From Takakia lepidozioides (Eukaryota > Streptophyta > Takakiopsida > Takakiales > Takakiaceae): a DNA stretch of 64,000 nt. The translations under genes were made by a program, and so were the position numbers. Below, one piece after another: positions 28,184 through 39,854 of this stretch. Numbering within the stretch: the first letter of the stretch is position 1; every line of letters starts with the position of its first letter. The notes under the pieces were generated by a model that saw only the letters and a list, made by a program, of their open reading frames with translations, ran no database searches and was not told where the DNA came from. Location: assembly GCA_030704615.1 (NCBI GenBank), contig CM060733.1, forward strand, positions 27,158,001 through 27,222,000. Direction: 5' to 3'.

Positions 28184-28207
28184 AACGTCCACTGCCCACT
28201 CGAGGTT
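28184..28207. repeat. Palindrome copy 1 (degenerate)
   Basis: Arms AACGTCCACTG and CACTCGAGGTT around CC; the palindrome extends outwards to ATGAAC...GTTCAT. Lies downstream of the DUF7869-like gene. Confidence 0.85.
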
Positions 28208-30285
28208 CATTGCGACAGAAAAAGAAGACGGGAAGGATCACCCAAAGCAAACACGAAGGGAAAGAAGCGTAAAGAAATTTTTATATCTTAAAATGAAAGA
28301 CCGGAAATAACCTCAACATTTAGTCCATGGATGGAAAATGGTTCGCAAGAAGAAAACCTTCAGGTATCTGGCTAAAGGTTAGCAACCTCCAAATTCGCGC
28401 GCGCCTTCACTGCTTCCACCGCTGTAATTGTCTTGGTGCTATTTCTTGTCGTATTTTTTTGTGGCGGCATTGTCCACACGACATTGTTCACGTGGATCCA
28501 TTGAGCAGGATCTGGCGGGTTGTACTCCCAAACTTTTGACCAACAGTCCTTGTACCTCTCAAAGTCTGAGGGGTTACCTCCTTTCTTCGGTCTCCACCAC
28601 TCCACCTTCACTTTCTTAAAATTGGGATCTTCCCTTTCTCGGATGACATCTGAAATTGCCATTCCCATCCAGACCGGGCACGTCGTTGGGTCATGAGGGC
28701 GAACGAGCACAAAATACCCTTTCTCAATATCTTTGAACGGATTCAAGGGTATCCTTGGACGCTCACACCTAGGGCCACAGTAAGGTTCTGGAACTTCATC
28801 CTCATCTTCCATATCTTCCAGTATCTGTGGCTGGATGTCATCCCTCCGATGTTTTGAGGACCAATTTGTTTTCGGCCAAAATCCCTCAAGAAACTGAATA
28901 CGATCCGGAATGTCCTGCATTGGCTTATCAAGTTCGGCGAGAATATTTCCCCAGTATTGGTCATATTGTTCCATCACACCCCGGTAATGATCGTCAAGCA
29001 ACATTCCTTTGGTCCAAAAATCTCTGTATTTCTTAATACATTTTTTATGAATGATTGTTTTTCTGAGGAGTCGTCCCTAACTCCCCATATCGGTCTTCTT
29101 GGAACAACATCTGGTTCTCCTTCAGGGAGATATGGAGTCCCATCAGGATTGGACTTCCACATCTTAACGCTGGAGTTTGTAGGAAGCCACTCCGAATCAG
29201 TAGCTGACTTCTTGTACTTCATAACGGGCCAACCATCCGCATCCTTAAAAAATCGAAAGACGTGCATCTCTGAGATCCCGACCAAAGCCTCATTTCCATC
29301 ATGAATACAACCCTTAACAAACTTCTTGAAGTCGCGAACCTCCTGTGTGATTTGAGGAATGAATTGCATATCTTGGGAGATCATGAATGACCTCATCAAA
29401 TCCGGAAGAATGTAGGTGTTGCGTTCCTTTAGCTTCGAGAGAGATAGCTAAAGAATCCGTCAATATCCTCATGGGTGTGCCCGACCATGAGAAAACCAAG
29501 CTGGATCTCTTCAAAGACATCTTTGGCAGTGAGGAGGGATATGAAAGCAAGCATCCATCTGTTCTTATTGTCCTTGGAGGAGTTGTCCATCTGCAAATAA
29601 AGTCGTCTAGGAAGTGGTCGAGCACCACGTTTATCGTGTGGCCTGCAGGGTTTCAGAGCCTCCAAACATCTCGATTTACCTCTCATGAGCGTTTCAAAAA
29701 AATCATTTTGAACTTCAGTGTCGAAAATGTTCCTGGATTCCCGGCATGTCGGCTTTTCCAGTTGGCGCAGGCACCGAGCCAGCAACCCAATTGTGAAGTT
29801 TGAATTGTCTTTCCAGAACTCAAGGGAAAATTGAGCGTAAGCTCCATCTCCGTGTCCGTGCGTAACCATTCCTGTCAATGAGACATGCAACTGACCCAAT
29901 CCGGAGACCATCTTGTTCGTCGTCTGTAGCCTCGGAATAGCCGTTTTCCTATGATCCATCTTATCATGAATAATACATAGGAACTCCTCCGGAACCATAA
30001 CGGACTCATTCCTCCAGCTATGGTACAGCCTTCTGCATGACTCTTGATGCCTCAAGTGCAAATCAAGCGTCCGCTTATGTGCGACCTGTTCGGAACTCCT
30101 CTTAATCGACTTCTTGATCAAGTCCTTGAACATCTCGCATTCTGTGCACTTAGCAAAGGTGCTTCCTGTTTTCCGAACCTCCACGTTAGGAAATATTCGA
30201 TTCCGTATACGGCTTATAGCTGGCTTCGAGACTCCTTTCAAACCGAGCAGTCTGTTTGTCTGCACCCCAACTCCCCAACAATGTC

Positions 30286-30309
30286 AACGTCCACTGGGCA
30301 GTGGAGGTT
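30286..30309. repeat. Palindrome copy 2, inside an intron
   Basis: Arms AACGTCCACTG and CAGTGGAGGTT around GG. It is followed at 30313-30336 by a second short hairpin (CAAAGTGGA, 6-nt loop, TCCACTTTG). Both lie in the 109-nt intron of the DUF7869-like gene. Confidence 0.9.
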
Positions 30310-31667
30310 TTACAAAGTGGAAGAACCTCCACTTTGAAAAACGAAAGGAGACAACGAATAAAAGTCACCTCGTTGGACTCCTCTCGAATTCTCTTCCAGT
30401 TCATTTCGGGTGGCAAAATTCTCAAAGTATCCCGACGTCCCTCTCCAATGCAACGTGTTTTGTGAGGCATAAGGTCAGTATTGGCATTGATAATGGACAT
30501 AATGTTCCCCTCTGCCTGGAGTGTCCCTGGTCGCGGCCGCTTGACGCCACGAATTCCGTGGAAAGATGACAAACAGCCCTCTTTACTGAGCTTTTTGTAC
30601 TCCATGTAAGTTGACCTTCCAATTCTGTATATTATCCACCATGCTTTCTCACAAACATCAACACCTTCTATCGTAACATACGACCTGCGCGATGACCCAT
30701 CCATAATGTGAAGTCGTTTTGAAACATTCAATCCAAGTTCTCTCCTCTCATCGAATGACGAACCCCAAAATGCAGTACAAATTGCCAAGGTTTTTCTCCA
30801 ATCAAAATACTGGCAGCACTGAAGCTTGCAGCAAGGTTTGCTGCTCACCGACCTCACTTCATCCAAAGTAAGATTTTTCTTGCACTTTTTTTAGTCCTCC
30901 ATATTGGATGGATTTTTCTTCTTAGTAAAATGCCTGTATGCTGCTTTCAATACGCCTGTACCATGGTCGTCATTCTCCATGTCACTGCATGATCGTAGGA
31001 AATTTTCGAGATCAACGGAGAGTATCCGACCATTTTCAAGAAGTCTTGTTTTTGTTAACGGCCATTTCACAATCGACATCAGTGAACCGGACTCTCCAGA
31101 AATTGTTCTAGTGACCAGAACCCCAACATCGTTCTCTCCGAGTTTGTCATTCAGAATGATCTCGTTAGGAATGCATGCTTGAATTCAGCCTTCGAACAGG
31201 GCGTTTCCGTCCTCCCCAAGAAGAAGACACTGCAAGTTTCTCCAATATTCTCTCCCCAGACCTGCAGGCAGATCCCCCCCAGTCTCACCGTTGGACGGAA
31301 TATCATTGCTTTCAGTGCTTTGTCCTTGATAATCACTACCTTCTGTGATGGAATGACATCCTGGGTTTCTCGGGGATGATGAATCCACAGTTTCATGCGT
31401 GCGAACACAGGACACGTCCCACACAACTGGAGTCCCAATCGCCTCCTTCAATGTGTCAGCATCCATGTGTCGATAAGGCAGAGGACATGAGCCAAATGCG
31501 TCATCACAAAATATCAAGGTAACTGAAATGGTGGACGAACACAAGTGGTGTTTGTGGCAAGTTCCATCCCCAGAAACATTCAGGCAATCTCCTGAGGCAA
31601 CAACTGAAGGAGATCCAGGAAGCGACAGAAACACCCTTTGGCCTATTTGGAACCCCATGAAGTTAGT

Positions 31668-31691
31668 AACCTCCACTGGGCAGTGGAGGTC
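31668..31691. repeat. Palindrome copy 3, beside a branch-point-like site
   Basis: Arms AACCTCCACTG and CAGTGGAGGTC around GG. On the minus strand it directly precedes ACTAAC and lies about 25 nt before a likely splice acceptor (AAATAG/GCC). A second hairpin (CCAGTAA, 7-nt loop, TTACTGG) adjoins at 31691-31711. Confidence 0.9.
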
Positions 31692-31934
31692 CAGTAAAAT
31701 CCTATTACTGGACTGAAGATTAACTGAAGGAAAGAATGACTTGCCACCGAAAGGAGAAACTTTAAGTATAACTTTTTTGACGGTTTTGAATGAGAAAACA
31801 ATATGGATTAAAAAAGTAAAGTCAATGTTTGGATCTACACTGGGACTGATAAAAAACAATTGGAATTAAATTGGAGTATGAGGGCGGAGTATAGACTACA
31901 TCTATCGGAACTGTCAGATGAAGTCACAATTGCC

Positions 31935-31958
31935 AACCTCCACTGGGCAGTGGAGGTT
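31935..31958. repeat. Palindrome copy 4 (perfect)
   Basis: Perfect arms AACCTCCACTG/CAGTGGAGGTT around GG, extended by CC/GG on the outside to 28 nt. Upstream of the DUF7869-like gene. Confidence 0.95.
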
Positions 31959-32072
31959 GGATGATATCTGTTGATGAAATAAACCACATGGATGAACAAT
32001 GGATAATGAAGAGGCCCTCTGTAGATGACAAAGTGATTCTATGGATGGATGAATAATAATGTGGCGATTGCC

Positions 32073-32083
32073 CAGTGGAGGTT
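32073..32083. repeat. Half palindrome (copy 5)
   Basis: Only the arm CAGTGGAGGTT, preceded by GC, is preserved; the other arm is not recognisable. Confidence 0.7.
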
Positions 32084-33000
32084 TGGGAGTAACTTTAGAC
32101 AAACAAAAGCAAGTTTAGTTGGTGCATATGGAGAGTACACAAAAAATTGAGTATCATACTATCCTACGTGAGAAATGTGCAGTTGACACCTGAGACTAAG
32201 GAAGCAGGGAGAGACTCAGAGGTTGCTTCAGAAGTACCCTATGGGCAGAGTGGTGCAGGATAGGCAAAGAGGTACAGGTTGTCCAGAGAGGTGCACGATG
32301 TCCAGAGAGGTGCGTGAGAGAAAAGAAGCAAGTGAGAGGTTCAAAGTGGGAAGTTGGTGTTGTGTGGATATGGACGTTATATAGAGGTGACATGTAACTT
32401 TCATCTTTGAATCGCTCCAATGGCAGTGTGGTATGCTTTCTCTCTCGGATCGATTTGTGGCCACCGTGGATTAAGGCGGAATCGAACGGCTTATTTCAAC
32501 TCGCAAAATCTTGGCTTCATTGAAAGTGTGCACAATTTTCCATTTATTGACAGCAGCCACTGTCACATTAATTATGGAACAAACGATAACGGCCGCAATC
32601 AGACTGAATTCTATCGTACTTGTAGGTTAGTAGGACTACAAGTCTGGCATCATTATCGTGCGGCTCTGACAGCAGACTGTGGAATAAGTGTGAAGGATGT
32701 CGATTCTGACAAGTGGCCTGGAGAAATGAAGTCAGGCGGCTAATCGCCACAACTAATTCGGGACTGCACATTAACAATCGATCATTATAATTAGCTGGGA
32801 GGAATCCGGAGGTGAACCATAAAGCACTTTGAGATTGTTCTGTTTATATTTATCGTGCTATTACAGTGAATAAAACACTTGGGCAGGGCGGTTCATTATA
32901 TGCCGGCGCATTGCATTGGACAGCGAGGGCGGTGCATTACAGGTGTGCGGAATGCTCTGTCGTGCCTTGCTTGCTTGCACATGTTTAAAGTAGGGATGGA

Positions 33001-33085
33001 CCCCTCGTGTTGGGTATCCCTCGATAAATGGGCAGTCCCTATGGTGGCTCTGGACCTTAAATCGAGGAATGCCCGACACGAGGGG
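33001..33085. repeat. Long inverted-repeat hairpin
   Basis: Arms 33001-33025 (starts CCCCTCGTGTTGGG) and 33061-33085 (ends CGACACGAGGGG) surround a 35-nt loop. Of 25 positions, 22 are Watson-Crick, two would be G-U in RNA and one is mismatched. Pairing continues outside after a 1-nt bulge (GATGG/CCATC). Confidence 0.85.
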
Positions 33086-34616
33086 CCATCTACTATCCTT
33101 AAAGCCGTATGTCTATCAGGGAATATTGACGCCTGGAGGCTAACAGCCAAAAGTTATTGTGGACGGCTCAATATGAGACAATGATTATACAGTGTGACGA
33201 ATCCGTAGGTACAGCGTTGTGTCCTTTGTTGGCTTCAAATCTATTTTAAGATTTTTGTAAGCGTGAGGGTTGCAGAGTCTGACCAATGGCGTCATTACAA
33301 TCATTTCGTCCTTTTTCATTCGTCTATCCAGTCGTCTGTCCAAACGTGTGTGCATTCGTGGAACAAAAGTTGAACTAATTTCATGTGTGGATGCACAATA
33401 TTAATGATAGTTTGCGTGGATGGGGCAGAACATCCATTTGGACCGCGCGACCGTTCGATTTCGGACGGAGGCGATGGTTCAGATCATCCGCTTATAAGGG
33501 GTGCGCTCTTTGAGCCCGGCCTTTGGGCTTCCCATTTTCTACACGTAAGCGCTGCGCGAGTGAGAGCTTAACAGTTGAGAGAGGAGAGCGTGAAAAGAAG
33601 AGTTTTGGAGCTCATTTTGCAGCGACTGGACACTGGAGCGTGGAGAGAAAGAGCAGACTTGGCCGAGTGCAGAGAGAGGAGAGGGTGAAAGGTGAGAGAG
33701 TGAAATAGGCGAAATTTGAAGAGCGGGGAGGAGAGACCGGACACTGGCGAGTGGAGATTGACGAGTGTAGAGGCGAGAGCATAGTGCAATTACCGGCAGG
33801 CGGAGGTGCGGAAGAGAGTATCAAATGAAGGACTGTGGTTGCAGGGGCACCAAAATGGCCGGCACAAGCAGGTACAACATAAAAAACTCCCTCTTTTCGT
33901 CTTCTATTTCACGTTTTGTGTTGGCCTGTTCTCAGTTTTGTGTTGGCCCGCTCTCGATTCATGTGGCATGTTCAAGATTCAATTCGTTTCGATCTTGCTT
34001 CATTCTCTGCTGCACTGCACTGTCTTCAGTGCTTCAGTCCGTGCTTTAGTGCACATTAGGTTTTTGTTTCATTGTTTGCTTCGTTGTTTGCTTCAATGCT
34101 GTTTCATTCTCTGTCAATTTATTTCACTCCTGCTCCATTCTGTGCTTCAGTGCATTCCCGAGTCATTGCTTCACTGTTGTTTTTCAATTCACCAATGGTT
34201 TGTAGGGTGGTTTTGTGTGGTGGTTTTGTGTGCAATTGGGTTTGTGTGTGCTTGTTCTGGTCGATTAGGGTAATGGTTTAGGGTGGCGGGAGATTACCGT
34301 GCTGGTTGTATTGCTTGTTTTGTTCATTGTGGTGGTTTATTGAGGACAGTGGTTTAGGAAATGCCCGGATGTTTATTTCTCAACCGTTTTCTTGATCCCC
34401 AAATCCAGCGTTAGTTGATGCATTTCTTCCCATTCACGATTCTGAAAGGAAATTTTCATTTCTTATCCAATTATATCGAATTCGGCAATTCTGAAAAACC
34501 ACGATAGCCTAGTCTACTTGTATTCTACAGTAGACATATGCTAACAGGAGGCTTCGTGCAGGCCAGAGTAGAGTATTCGTAGACCCATGTCATACACATG
34601 AGCAACCAGAAACTGG

Positions 34617-34640
34617 AACCTCCACTGCCCAGTGGAGGTT
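34617..34640. repeat. Palindrome copy 6 (perfect)
   Basis: Perfect arms AACCTCCACTG/CAGTGGAGGTT around CC, extended by G/C to 26 nt. Upstream of the YSP gene. Confidence 0.95.
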
Positions 34641-34818
34641 CGTGTGAATTCTGTATGTGGAAGCTGAAAGACATTTATTTAAAGTAAGGACGAAATCGGA
34701 TAATTACGGGAAAATTGAAATCAGTTTGAGACGATGTGGGAACGAGTGATGGAATCATATGTGTAACATTGTAAGTGTGACACATACTTTTCAACGAGAC
34801 CGGGATACGATAATTGGG

Positions 34819-34829
34819 AACCTCCACTA
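34819..34829. repeat. Half palindrome (copy 7)
   Basis: The arm AACCTCCACTA remains; the second arm is lost. About 57 bp before the YSP gene start codon. Confidence 0.6.
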
Positions 34830-34885
34830 GTTCGATATTTCTTTGGGTCAGCCAGTTACACACTCTGATTAGTTTTTATGTCAGA

Positions 34886-35538
34886 ATGAGAAAGAGGAAC
34901 GAGGGTGGGGAACCGGTGTCTGACGATGAGTACAAGACAGCCAGATTAAATTGGAGCAAGAGACGGTGTTTGGTAGACGTGATAGAAGCGGACCGTCCAG
35001 ATCAAAAACATGGTGTTTCGGAACCAGATGAAAAATCCAGTTGGGGGTCTACTGAGCCGAACAAAGTGTCTATCAATGACGAAAATGTGACTGTAGAATC
35101 CCCGCGGAACGCATCCGAATCTCCGAGCAATACACCTGAAGTCATCTGTAAGGATACCCTGGCGGAAATAAGAGAAAGCGTTCATGTAAACAATGATATC
35201 AACGGATCTCCTGCCCACTCCCAAGATTATCCGACATACACCCCTTCAGACTATTCCCCAGACACATTGGCGGCGATACGAGTGACCGTTTTTGGATATC
35301 CAACATCTCCGGGTTCCTCGCCAGCATCTTCTGAATCCAATCAGGATCTGAAGGATATTATCCTCCAAACTTCCTCCTGGACACTGAAACGAGCGGGGGA
35401 GTCCTGGAACTATTGGACGTCTCCGGATCTCCAGGATACTCCCCTGCGTCTCCTGATAGTATCACCGGATCCCCAAAATATACCCCTCCAGACTATTCGC
35501 CTGATACACTCAGAGAGATAAGAATGAGCATTCTGTAG
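34886..35538 (+). CDS. Ser/Pro-rich protein with YSP/DTL.EIR repeats, one frameshift
   Basis: Not a known family. From the ATG at 34886 the protein starts basic (MRKRNEGG, KTARLNWSKRRC) and becomes rich in Ser, Pro, Asp and Glu. A module ending in DTL..IR.S/T appears three times (KDTLAEIRESV, SPDTLAAIRVTV, SPDTLREIRMSIL). The last two are preceded by YTP.DYSP, with further GYPTSPGSSPASS and GYSPASPDS stretches. The open frame is lost near 35350 and the repeat pattern resumes in another frame to the TAG at 35538, so one indel has occurred, or the sequence has an error there. The YSPxSP-like words resemble the RNA polymerase II CTD heptad, notable beside FCP1-like genes. Confidence 0.55.
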
Positions 35539-35756
35539 TTCTTGGGTATATAATCTAGAATCGTCTGAATATAGTGCGAGAAGTTCCTTAGTATATTTTG
35601 GACGAATTAGGTTCGAAGATTTCTATTGTAGATTAGTCATGTTTGAGGATGATGTACTCAATGGCTCCTTAGCCTCATTTTCATTAAAGTTTTTTTCTTC
35701 AACATCTGAAAAAAATGGAGGATTTCTCATTTCATGTAGAAAGAGTCGTACATACG

Positions 35757-35780
35757 AACCTCCACTGTCCAGTGGAGGTT
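35757..35780. repeat. Palindrome copy 8 (perfect)
   Basis: Perfect arms AACCTCCACTG/CAGTGGAGGTT around TC, between the YSP gene and the ParB-like gene. Confidence 0.95.
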
Positions 35781-35983
35781 TCTCATTTCTGGAATGATGG
35801 ATGCTAGTAAGAGAGATCTTGTTATTTGATTATCTAATAAATTTGTGTTTGGTTGTAACAGAAGACATCCTACACCACCAGATTGCGTCCCGGGATTGAT
35901 TGGAGATATTTGTGGCGCATTCGTATGCTGGAAGTCCTCACATTTCAAAACTGAGCATACCACTATTTTTTAGTTTAACCCAG

Positions 35984-38900
35984 AGGTGACAGATTGGGGC
36001 ATCGTGTCTGTCGGTACACCTCCTGATCACAAACTGTCTTTTCATTACAGAAGTCTTGGAGTAATAACAGACTTAAAATACGCAGAAGCTCTCGATATAG
36101 AGCTTGAATCTGAAGAGGAAAACCCGATGTTGGTTTTGTTCCTGCATGAGGATGCGAGAACCCCCAGGACGTTTGGTTTCAAAGTGGAGGTGGGTCGTCT
36201 GAACAAGTCGTTGATGAGTGAATGCGTTGCACTGGGTTTTAGATTTCCAGACGAGAGCTCTGTATTTACAGACGTAGGTTTGTCGAGGGCCTGGAGTATT
36301 TTTCTGGATCTTCTGCACGCAATGGGGAACGACATTCGCAAGAAACGAGCACTAGAGAAAGCATCAAAGCCGAAGAGGGGAAAACGCAAGTTGTCGACAG
36401 CCGGCAATGATGACAATGAGGCCGGGACTTCCGCAGGAAAGAAGAAACAGAAGGAGGATCAGGATCCAGCATTGATGTCAGATAACAAGAGACCTAAAGC
36501 TGGGGAGATTTTTGACAAGGAAAAATGCGAGAAGATGGAGGAGAGGCTCACGAAGGAATACAATGATGTATTTCCATTCGGATTCAAGAGTACCTTCCTT
36601 GTGAAGGTTTCCATGATGGAACTAGCTCCAAGGAGCATGGTTTACAGGCCGTTAAATATCAAGCATAAGGACGAAGTGAAAGCGCGACTCTTCCAACTTC
36701 ATTTGTTCGACTCCAAACATCCGGTGTATCTTGCGCCAATCAACCCTTCCAATCCCGAGAAGATTGCTTCATCGCGACCGAAACAATGGAAGGAGATGGA
36801 CGTATCAAGGTTCTTCGTAATTGGTGGACAACACACCATCGTGGCAGCAAAGGTAATGGACTTCATTTCCTCCCAGACCTCTCTTTTAACGAACCTCCAC
36901 TGGGCAATGCAGGTCCGTGTTGAACTACAAAATTGGATATGTCCCCACACTTTCAACTCTCTCACCCATTTTACATTAACTGTAGCATGAACTTCTCGAG
37001 GATCTTTCCGACAGCGAACTGAAGGAGTACTACCGGGAGTGGCCTACGAAGATTGCATGGTCTACCGATGAACAAAGACTCCTGAAGTTGTCAAAGCTCC
37101 TCAACGATCCCAATAAGGCGCAAAAATTTGATACAACAATGCCGGAGAAAGTTGCGCATGCGTGAATGCTATTCAACCTGAGGGGGAAGCCAAGGAAATA
37201 CAATGATCACACCACAAAGTCCGAGATGAAACAATGGAAGGTATGCATTTATGGAATCAAAATCTACTATTCACATTCATTTTATGCTAAAGAATACTTC
37301 TGTTGTCGGAGTGACAACTAATTTATCCCTGAATGAATGTGCAGGAGTTCATGTTTGCCTGTCATTTGATACTAGAAATGGGTAGCATTAAGGAGGCAAT
37401 GGTCCTGGTACTTTGCGACGACGACGTTTGGAAGATCTGGGAAGATGTTTTCAAAAACTAGGAGCAGGGAAAGCTACTTGACCCGCTTGGGATACAGTAC
37501 AAGGGTGAACAGCAACAGCTCACGAAATCTGCTATCGCAAAGCTGCAAGGGTTGAACAGATGGTAGCTGATAAAAGTTGCGCAGAAAATCCTGGACCTGA
37601 AATTGACCATTCGAGATTACAAAGGTCAAGACAAATCAATTCAAGGCATGAACAAGTACATAGACGACATGAAAATGCGCCGGTTTATTGTCGACGATGT
37701 GATGGAAGTGTTGGGGTGGCCTCGGAGGAGAAACAGTGTACAGAACCGTACACTAAGGACGAGTGGCGTAAAGTGAAGAGAAAGTACCACTGCAATAAGA
37801 CAGAGTTATCAACATTTAAAGACAAACTGGGGACGGATTACATCCAAAGCAAGATCAAGATGAACATGGAGACAAAATCACTCACGGCCGTTTTTGTTAA
37901 GTACGTCTCCTCCATCAAGAAAGCTTATGAGGATAGAGAGGATGCCATGGCAATTATTTCAGCGAGTTTCAAGACTCATTACGCTATCATGGGTGGAGAA
38001 ACAAAATTCGCCGATGCCAAGTCCCGTCTGCGACTCGCACCGAAGAAACGGTTTGACAACATAGCGATGGTGTTCGTCAATACAGTTTCTGAAGACGACT
38101 CTGTCGTATTTGAGTCCAATGATTACGTGAACATACTGGAGGCCTTTGTGGCTCAGAAAATGAACACGAGTGCTTTTGTTTTCTTCTCGACGCAACCGTC
38201 CTCGGCCAATCTGGTCTCCTACATCCGAAATGGTCCCGGAAGAACATCGTATCTTGTCCATCAGGGATTTTATGTTCCGGGAGAGTATGAAAATATTGTG
38301 CTGTTTTTCCAGCGACACCTGAGGAGATGCAAAATCCGGACAAGCACATCTCCACCGTACTGTTAATCGAGCCAATACAACCCGATTCTGGAAGGGCCCT
38401 CTGAGAAGCCATCAGCTTTTGAAGAAGAGTGCAAGACTTATAATCATGAGCTACGAGCTGACACATACGACTATTTGGCCTCCATGTTTTGTCGAGACGG
38501 GATGTCCGCTGTCAACATCTTCGGAGGCGTGATGTTGACGTACGCCCTTCATGTAAGTGTAAAACCTTTTTGCATTTTAAATACGAATTTTACATTTTTG
38601 ATCCAACAAGTCCTCTGTTTTACTGACTGGGTTTATCTGCGGGCAAGAAACATTCGAGTGCTTGACATCAACCACTCAACCAAGAAAAAGTTTTGCAAAG
38701 GAAAAGTTGAAGCTAATTTTAAGAAGCTTCAAATTGAGAATGACAATGTTGCTGAAGAGGTTGACGGCGGAGACGATGATGAGGATGAGGAGGAGGAAGA
38801 TGAAGACTTGGAAGAAGGAGGCGGACATTTCGAATACGTAGAGGAGGACGAGGGCATCAATGGTAACGGGGACAACGAGGGCCACAATGGTGACAATGCA

Positions 38901-39410
38901 GACTGTTGGGAGGCTGGACACCTGTATGTGATTCATGACTTCAGAACTCAGTCACAGGATGGTATTGAGAACATCACCCAAGACGTTGCGGTCCACAATG
39001 TCGTGATTCTAGATGGGGATTCCTCGAGTTCAAGTGAGAGAACTAAGAGTAATCCTGCTTCACCATCAAGGGGTGCGGAGGCGAGCTCAATCGAGGTGCG
39101 CGGCAATTTGATTGGGAGTGTAGACGATTGGTTCAAACCTGTAGAAGGGGACGAGCCGGCGCCAATGTCCCCGTCTCCCGCCAAAGAGAGGGTAGAGAGA
39201 GCGAGGACAAAGAGCCCGTGTCCCACAAAAGACAGTGGATACAGAGGGAGGACTAAGAGCCCGTCCCATGCAAAAATGGACAGTGGTGACAGAGGCAGGA
39301 CTAAAAGCCCGTCTCCAAGAAAAAACAGCGGAGGCAGAGGCCGAACTCAGAGCCCAACTCGCTCTCAAAGTGTCTCCCAGTATGTCAATTTGGATGTAGG
39401 TAACGAATGA
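35984..39410 (+). pseudogene. ParB-like protein with acidic and RTKSP-repeat tail, broken
   Basis: First visible exon 35984-36852 follows an acceptor (AACCCAG); an upstream exon may exist. It encodes a Lys-rich linker and a ParB/sulfiredoxin-like signature, SRFFVIGGQHTIVAAK. Intron 36853-36985 contains a palindrome. The second exon (HELLEDLSDSELKEYY...) has a TGA where Arg is expected near 37164, then a GTATGC intron, then stops near 37460 and 37565 and frameshifts near 37720 and 38350. The frame recovers to TYDYLASMFCRDGMSAVNIFGG and a GTAAGT intron at 38553. The C-terminus has an Asp/Glu-rich block (about 38760-38860) and four RTKSP-type repeats of 15-16 residues (39207-39370), ending at 39410. 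Not translatable as one protein. The role of such ParB-like plant proteins is unknown to me; DNA binding is an inference. Confidence 0.6.
36892..36915. repeat. Palindrome copy 9, inside an intron
   Basis: AACCTCCACTG, GG, CAATGCAGGTC: the right arm carries substitutions. Located 39 nt after the GTAATG donor of the ParB-like gene intron. Confidence 0.88.
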
Positions 39411-39854
39411 TACCTGGAGATTTATGGTGTCTTCAAGCATTATAAATGGAACAAATTGTGTGTATTGCATCTGGTTGTGTTCTGGTTGTGTTTTTGGCAA
39501 TACCTGATCTGTATCTTAATATTTCCCACATTCTTGAAATCACTACAACAGATCGTGGTATATGTGACTGTATATATGACTATCCCGTAGTCATAAATGG
39601 TACATATGACTTCTATGACTTAAAGTCGTGCAAACCAAGTCAATTCAATGAGTACAGTATGGTCGGTCATGGATGACTGCAGTCAGATGAACCAAGTGAT
39701 ACATCTCACTGTCATGTGGCAGTCATACGTACTTCTACCATACATGACTTAGTGTGCTGCTGCAAACTGTACACGTGTCTATTTCTAATAAGTCCAGGAG
39801 GTTTTGTGGATGTGTGCCATATGGCGTCTCCCGAAACTGCCACGTGGTATATCC

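Larger units (their letters stand above)
28372..31859 (-). pseudogene. Multi-exon DUF7869-like transposase candidate, frameshifted
   Basis: Exon pieces in coding order: 31859-31185 (after an intron whose acceptor is near 31643, a domain with SLPGSPSVVASGDC...DTLKEAIGTPVVWDVSCV, like the DUF8039/EnSpm-associated domain), about 31080-30891, 30866-30369, 30259-29429, 29399-28990 and 29004-28372. The fourth piece has the features I associate with DUF7869: IIHDKMDHRKTAIP, YLQMDNSSKDNKNRWMLAF and LGFLMVGHTHEDIDGFFS. The spaced D, D and E/D could form an RNase H-like DDE active site. A C-terminal domain follows (YFVLVRPHDPTTCPVWMGMA, VEWWRPKKGG). Frameshifts at a TC repeat near 29445 and near 29030 break it. 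Intron 30260-30368 (GAG/GTGACT...TGCAG) contains a palindrome. Family assignment is from memory; transposase role is inferred. Confidence 0.6.
31960..34885. other. Non-coding central region of the giant element
   Basis: Between the divergent DUF7869-like and YSP genes. No domain recognised in the open frames. Contents: a half palindrome at 32073, a long hairpin at 33001-33085, a possible TATA box (CTTATAAGG) near 33491, a purine-rich stretch (33560-33790) in which GGACACTGG recurs, and a T-rich stretch (33890-34260) with repeated GTTTCATT/TTGCTTC words. It could serve as a divergent promoter and leader for the plus-strand cargo genes. Confidence 0.4.

Noticed and set aside
34814-34885. Longer N-terminus for the YSP-rich protein
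   Set aside because: The extension begins at a TTG codon and overlaps a half palindrome; the ATG at 34886 is more plausible.
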